Assembly (NCBI GenBank): GCA_033239525.1
Contig: BSYO01000024.1
Location: 13,511,268 to 13,575,267, forward strand
Origin: Nepenthes gracilis
Lineage: Eukaryota > Streptophyta > Magnoliopsida > Caryophyllales > Nepenthaceae
Length of the DNA: 64,000 nucleotides
Reading direction: 5' to 3'
The notes beneath the pieces were generated by a model, which was given only the letters and a program-made list of their open reading frames with translations, was not told the DNA's origin and made no database searches. The translations under genes were made by a program, and so were the position numbers. Shown here piece after piece: positions 60,500 through 64,000 of the stretch (positions are counted from its first letter, which is position 1; every line of letters starts with the position of its first letter).

Positions 60500-61020
60500 T
60501 CTTTTATTTTTTGCACCGCATTTGTTGACTGTGTCATTTGGACCTAACGGGCGGAGTGAAAGTGAGTGTTGGTCGGATTTATTGCCCATGACGTCTAAAT
60601 CCGGGGAACGGAGGGGAGGTGATCGTTTACTGAATTCGTTGATTGTAACGTTTGAATACGAAAAACGGAGTGGAAGAGGTTGTTGACCAGATTCGTTGAC
60701 TGCAACGCTTGAACCAGGAGGACGAGGCGAAAAAGAAAGTTGACCGGATTCGTTGACCGTAATGCTTGAATATGGAGAATGGTGCAGAAAAGAACATTGA
60801 CCGGATTTATTGACCGTATCCTTAGAATTCGGAGAGCGGAGTGGAGCGCGGCATTGACCAGATTCGTTGACCGTATTAATGAAATTTGGAGAACGGAGTG
60901 GAGCGTGACATTGACTGGATTCGTTGACCGTATCGCTTGAATCCGGACAACGGGGCGAAAAATAATGTTGACTGAATTTGTTGACCGTGACGCTTGAGTC
61001 CGGAGAACGTAACCACCGGA
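60500..61020. repeat. ~60-bp minisatellite, about nine units, upstream of extra ORF B
   Basis: Units follow the pattern GACCGGATTCGTTGACCGTA, then ACGCTTGAATCCGGAGAACG, then GAGTGGAGCG. Because the period is close to 60 bp the array is open on the minus strand, giving an artefactual 20-residue repeat (VNESGQ). A short direct duplication (GAGAAAACTTGCA) lies just upstream at about 60437-60478. Confidence 0.85.
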
Positions 61021-61234
61021 TGGGTAATTGACCGGCTGTAGAGCCGTTTTGGGACTCTCGCCACTCTGAGCGTCCCGCTGCCTTTCGCCACATGTCGTTG
61101 TGTAGGGCAGTTGTAATCTCGGCAATCAATTCGGCAGAAGATGTGACTTGATTGTGCCATTTCCGAAATCAACACGTGTTCATTATGATTGCCGCACTTT
61201 TTCGATGCGCTACTGCTCTTCGTCGACAGCGATC

Positions 61235-61244
61235 TTTATAAAAG
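61235..61244 (+). promoter_or_regulatory. TATA box of extra ORF B
   Basis: TTTATAAAAG is 91 bp before the ATG at 61326, with a TC-rich leader between, matching the arrangement in copy A. Confidence 0.55.
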
Positions 61245-61325
61245 CCACGCGATCGTTCAAATTCTTTTACTCATTTGTTCATCCAAAAAATCTTAAGTCT
61301 CCATCTCTCCTTCTACTCTACTTCC

Positions 61326-63056
61326 ATGGCACCTCCAATTAGTGAGATTTCTTCAGTTATTTCTTTCGGCGAGGTGAGGGAACTATACGTTCAGTATAAT
61401 ATCCGATCCCACATTGTGCTCACGATTCTCGGGCAGTTGGACAGGGCTTGCTCTCCTCTGGCAGGCCACATTACCGTCTACGAGGCTCACTTGCAGGGTG
61501 GGTTTTGTCTCCCAGTTCCAAAGGAGCTTCTCCACATTCTTACGAAGTTTTGTGTTCTAATCTTACGGCTTCACGTGAATGCCGTGCGTTACCTCTACTC
61601 GCTGTATATATTTCTCTGCCATCATTCACAGTTGCTGACGGTGGAGTCCGTCAGGGTTACATTCCGGTTTACCCAAAGTGGTGACTGGATTTCACTTTTT
61701 CCTTGGGAGCTGCACATTAGTAGCGCAATTTATGAATCAGTCAAAAAATGGAAGGATCAATTCTTTTTCGTTCGAGTTGCTGATGGCTGGCCTTTGTCCC
61801 GAGACTGAGGTAAGGTTCCAACGATTTTCTCCGGAAAGCCCACCAAGAAGGAGGCGGAGGCCGTGGAGCTGCTGCTATAGCTGGTGAGGGAGTATCTCTT
61901 TGAGTTTAGGAGGGATCACTTGGTTTTAGGGAGGAGGCTAGGAGAGTTTGTTGGAGTCCTTCCTCACCGGTTCAAAAGTTGAAGACTCCACCGCTGGCGG
62001 CATTGCAGCCCAAGAGGAAGGCTGGCGCTCTCACCATTGGCGATTCTCCTAGCAACCCCGGGTAGAAGAGGGTTGTGCTAGCTAAGCCTTCTTCCTTGTC
62101 TTCTAGAAAGCCAGATTACCATATGGCCATTGACTGGCTAGTGTTGGAGAGCGTTTTTGGGTGAAGAGTCTAGATTTCCCTTCAAACTTGGGAGTCGTCG
62201 AGGGAGCTGCCGCCGTGGAGCTCGTCGTCACACCATTGCCGCTGGGCGATTTGAAGATGCCAGTGGAGTTGGCACTAGATGTCGGTGGGCCAGTGGAGCC
62301 AGCCCTTGAGCCGCTTGTAGAGCCGGAGGAATTGGCCGCCGGCGAGTTTGCTAGAGCGGGTGAAGCTACTATGGGGCTGTCTCAAGAGGCTACCGCTCTA
62401 AGTCTCCCAGCTGGCCTACCGGAGGAGTTTCCACCACATGGGCCTGAGTCGCAGGGTCCATCAGGGAAAAAGAAATGCAAAGTTCTCCCGGTAATTTCTT
62501 TGAAGTTGTGTTGCACAATTTTCTTCTTTCTCCGCCGTCATAGCCTAACTTCTTTTCTTTCTTGCAACAAGAAAAAATTGTAGGTGCAGTGTTAAAAGGA
62601 TTGTGCCAGAGGGACGTGGTCATTGGAGACCGGGAGGAGGAGATTCTTTAGCTAGGTGAGCGGCTGAGCTAGATGAGTGCTTAGGTTCAATAATAACAGG
62701 AGGAGAAGGCTGCCATCCAATTAGAGCTGTCTGAGTTGAGGGAGCGGTCAGCGGGGCTGGAAGAGCGGCCCATTGGAGCCGAGAGGTTGACGGATGAACT
62801 TTGGGTGAAGATAATCATGTTAGAGAACGAGATGTCCACTCATATGCGGCCTGAGGAGGTCAGTTAGGTGCTATGGGCCAGACTTTAGGAAGACATCAAC
62901 ATTTGTCGGCGGATAGTCAAGGTAGTGGATCTGGACTTTCTTGTTGACGTCCTTGATCTTTCGAACCGTGGCGCTCAACGGCGTGGGGACTTGGTTGACT
63001 TCTCTTAGAGCGGACAGAAGCCTCTCTCGCGTCCTCTTAAGAGTTCTGCCCCTTAA
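61326..63056 (+). pseudogene. Retrotransposon extra ORF (Transposase_28-like), copy B, broken
   Basis: The N-terminus MAPPISEISSVISFGEVREL leads without interruption into the globular domain (RACSPLAGHITVYEAHLQGG, LHVNAVRYLYSLYIF, SGDWISLFPWELHISSAIY, VKKWKDQFF). An in-frame TGA follows at 61806, after which the frame continues GKVPTIFSGK...EAVELLL as in copy A. A Pro/Glu-rich region (62161-62490) precedes a possible small intron (GTAATTTC at 62491, acceptor near 62585). The coiled coil (SELRERSAGLEERP) and the tail MRPEEV...NRGAQRRGDL end at 63056. Domain order and tail are collinear with copy A. Stops again sit at expected Gln or Trp codons. The protein's function is unknown. Confidence 0.68.
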
Positions 63057-63059
63057 CTG

Positions 63060-63398
63060 AGATTTTTGTATTTTCTTCATTTGTAACTGTCGTTGTACAC
63101 TGAATGTATTAATGATAAGTCTATTCCATCAATGTCTCAATTTCCACGCATTTACCCTACTTTTCCTCCTTTTCTCCTCCGCTTACTTTTTGTACCAGCC
63201 GGCTAACTTGTTGCGTGGCTTTTGGCCAGTCGTATTAGAACATTGACCGTCTCAAGCTTCCCACTTAATGAAACGATGCGATGTCTGCCTCCTTGTTTTG
63301 CGAATAGGCTGTAATTGGGTAAAAACACATGTCGCTTCACGCAGAAGCGACGCGACCCTTTGAATTCCGTGCGACGCTATTTTTGGCGGGAAACTTTG
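63060..63398. other. Spacer between extra ORF B and a third TATA box
   Basis: GC-moderate DNA without coding signal. It may be the 3' flank of extra ORF B plus the promoter region of the next ORF. An inverted pair GTCGCTTCACGCAGAAGCGAC lies at about 63332-63351. Confidence 0.35.
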
Positions 63399-63407
63399 AC
63401 TATATAA
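63399..63407 (+). promoter_or_regulatory. TATA box of a third ORF
   Basis: ACTATATAAC stands about 80 bp before an ATG at 63482, the same spacing as in extra ORF B. Confidence 0.45.
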
Positions 63408-63481
63408 CGGCTGTTCCTCTTGCGATTTGCTTCACTGCTTTACCTTATACCCTCTTTGCCTTCATCATAGCTGATGAGAAT

Positions 63482-64000
63482 ATGATTGATATCCCCACTT
63501 TGTTTGATTTCGGGATGGAGGTGTCTCCTCCTCCTACGCTGGGATTCTCCTCTGACGGATAGAGTAGCGACGGAAGGTTGCATTCTAAGAGCAGTGAAGG
63601 TGGTTCCGCTAATATGGATGAGGATGAGGAGTGGAATCATCCAAGCCTCCCTAGTTTCTATCCCCAGGGTGCCCCGAGAGCTATCATATTGCAGGAAACT
63701 GCTGGCTCCTCTCGTCAGGTTTGTCTTTCGCGGCACATGGAGTCACAGTTGATCGTAGGTAATTTCCAACTGCCAACTCCCTTTTTTGCTATCTCAGCCA
63801 GCAAGGAGGTCTCACGAGTTAAACAAGTTCTTATCTCCATAGGGAGACGAGGTCGCCCGTATGATGCAAGCTCAGGCCGATCTCGTGGCTGAGGACTTGG
63901 GACGTCGGGTTAATATGGCGGTTGGGGAGGCGTTGCTGAGTTAGGCCCAAGCCAACTATCTTGATGGGCCTTAATAGAGTCTGAAGCCAAGTTGCATGTG
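63482..64000 (+). pseudogene. Third TATA-driven retroelement-type ORF, partial at window end
   Basis: It begins MIDIPTLFDFGMEVSPPP, meets a TAG at 63560-63562, continues acidic (MDEDEEWNHPSLPSFYPQG) and has an apparent intron (CGTCAG/GTTTGT at about 63719 to CCATAG/GGAGAC at about 63842). It then enters an Ala/Glu-rich helical stretch (DEVARMMQAQADLVAEDLGR) with further TAG codons. No family is recognised. Style, TATA spacing and helical tail resemble the neighbouring extra ORF, but the N-terminal domain does not match it. Confidence 0.4.

Larger units (their letters stand above)
59200..63060 (-). mobile_element. Decayed Ty3/gypsy element, Tat-like, copy B
   Basis: Same layout as copy A: LTR-like flank (about 59200-60200; shared CCCATCACTAGCCCCCCATA and ACATGTTCATGATAGGACAC), a minisatellite, TATA box and plus-strand extra ORF. 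The integrase that would lie beyond the ORF on the minus strand is not seen. A different ORF begins there instead (63482), so this copy is truncated or nested. The element is noticeably GC-richer than its surroundings. Confidence 0.55.

Noticed and set aside
60497..61129. Minus-strand 210-residue open frame with a 20-residue repeat (VNESGQ)
   Set aside because: It is the translation of a ~60-bp minisatellite whose period is divisible by three; alternative frames are also open. No start context or homology.

Overview
The window is nuclear DNA of a flowering plant, most likely a eudicot. Genes are broken by many GT-AG introns, intergenic DNA is very AT-rich, and LTR retrotransposon remnants, MITEs and a tRNA-derived SINE are present. 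No prokaryotic features were seen. All gene models below were spliced by eye from family motifs and splice sites.

Layout. (1) 1-4605, minus: the first coding exon (4001-4605) of a membrane RING-type E3 ubiquitin ligase of the At1g12760 type; its remaining exons lie beyond the left edge. (2) About 5.4-12.2 kb: a decayed Ty3/gypsy element. An integrase remnant lies on the minus strand and a convergent extra ORF, resembling the 'putative gypsy type transposon' domain, lies on the plus strand with its own TATA box. The arrangement is that of Tat-lineage elements carrying an antisense ORF. (3) 12942-23390, minus: a 13-exon GSK3/SHAGGY-like kinase of the group III (ASK-theta/AtSK32) type. All catalytic motifs are present, but two exons have lengths that break the frame. 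(4) 24.5-26.1 kb: MITE-like and other repeats. (5) 28755-32803, plus: a two-exon GH16 endoglucanase of the EG16 type, probably with a GC-AG intron that carries a 300-bp tandem duplication and a solo LTR. (6) 33211-33532: a fold-back MITE. (7) 39767-40661: a second solo LTR of the same family, with a perfect 5-bp target duplication. (8) 41463-52816, minus: a DEMETER-type 5-methylcytosine DNA glycosylase, intact over 19 coding exons (about 1875 residues), with untranslated or N-terminal leader exons up to about 55.3 kb. (9) 59.2-64 kb: a second copy of the gypsy extra-ORF element and the start of a third TATA-driven ORF.

The three complete genes (kinase, glucanase, DNA demethylase) act in unrelated processes: brassinosteroid-type signalling, wall polysaccharide hydrolysis and active DNA demethylation. 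Nothing suggests co-regulation. The most informative structure is the pair of related gypsy extra ORFs at the two ends. They share a TATA box, an upstream minisatellite, a globular N-terminal domain and a coiled-coil tail. Their stop codons are mostly explained by C-to-T (or G-to-A) decay, as expected for methylated, silenced DNA.
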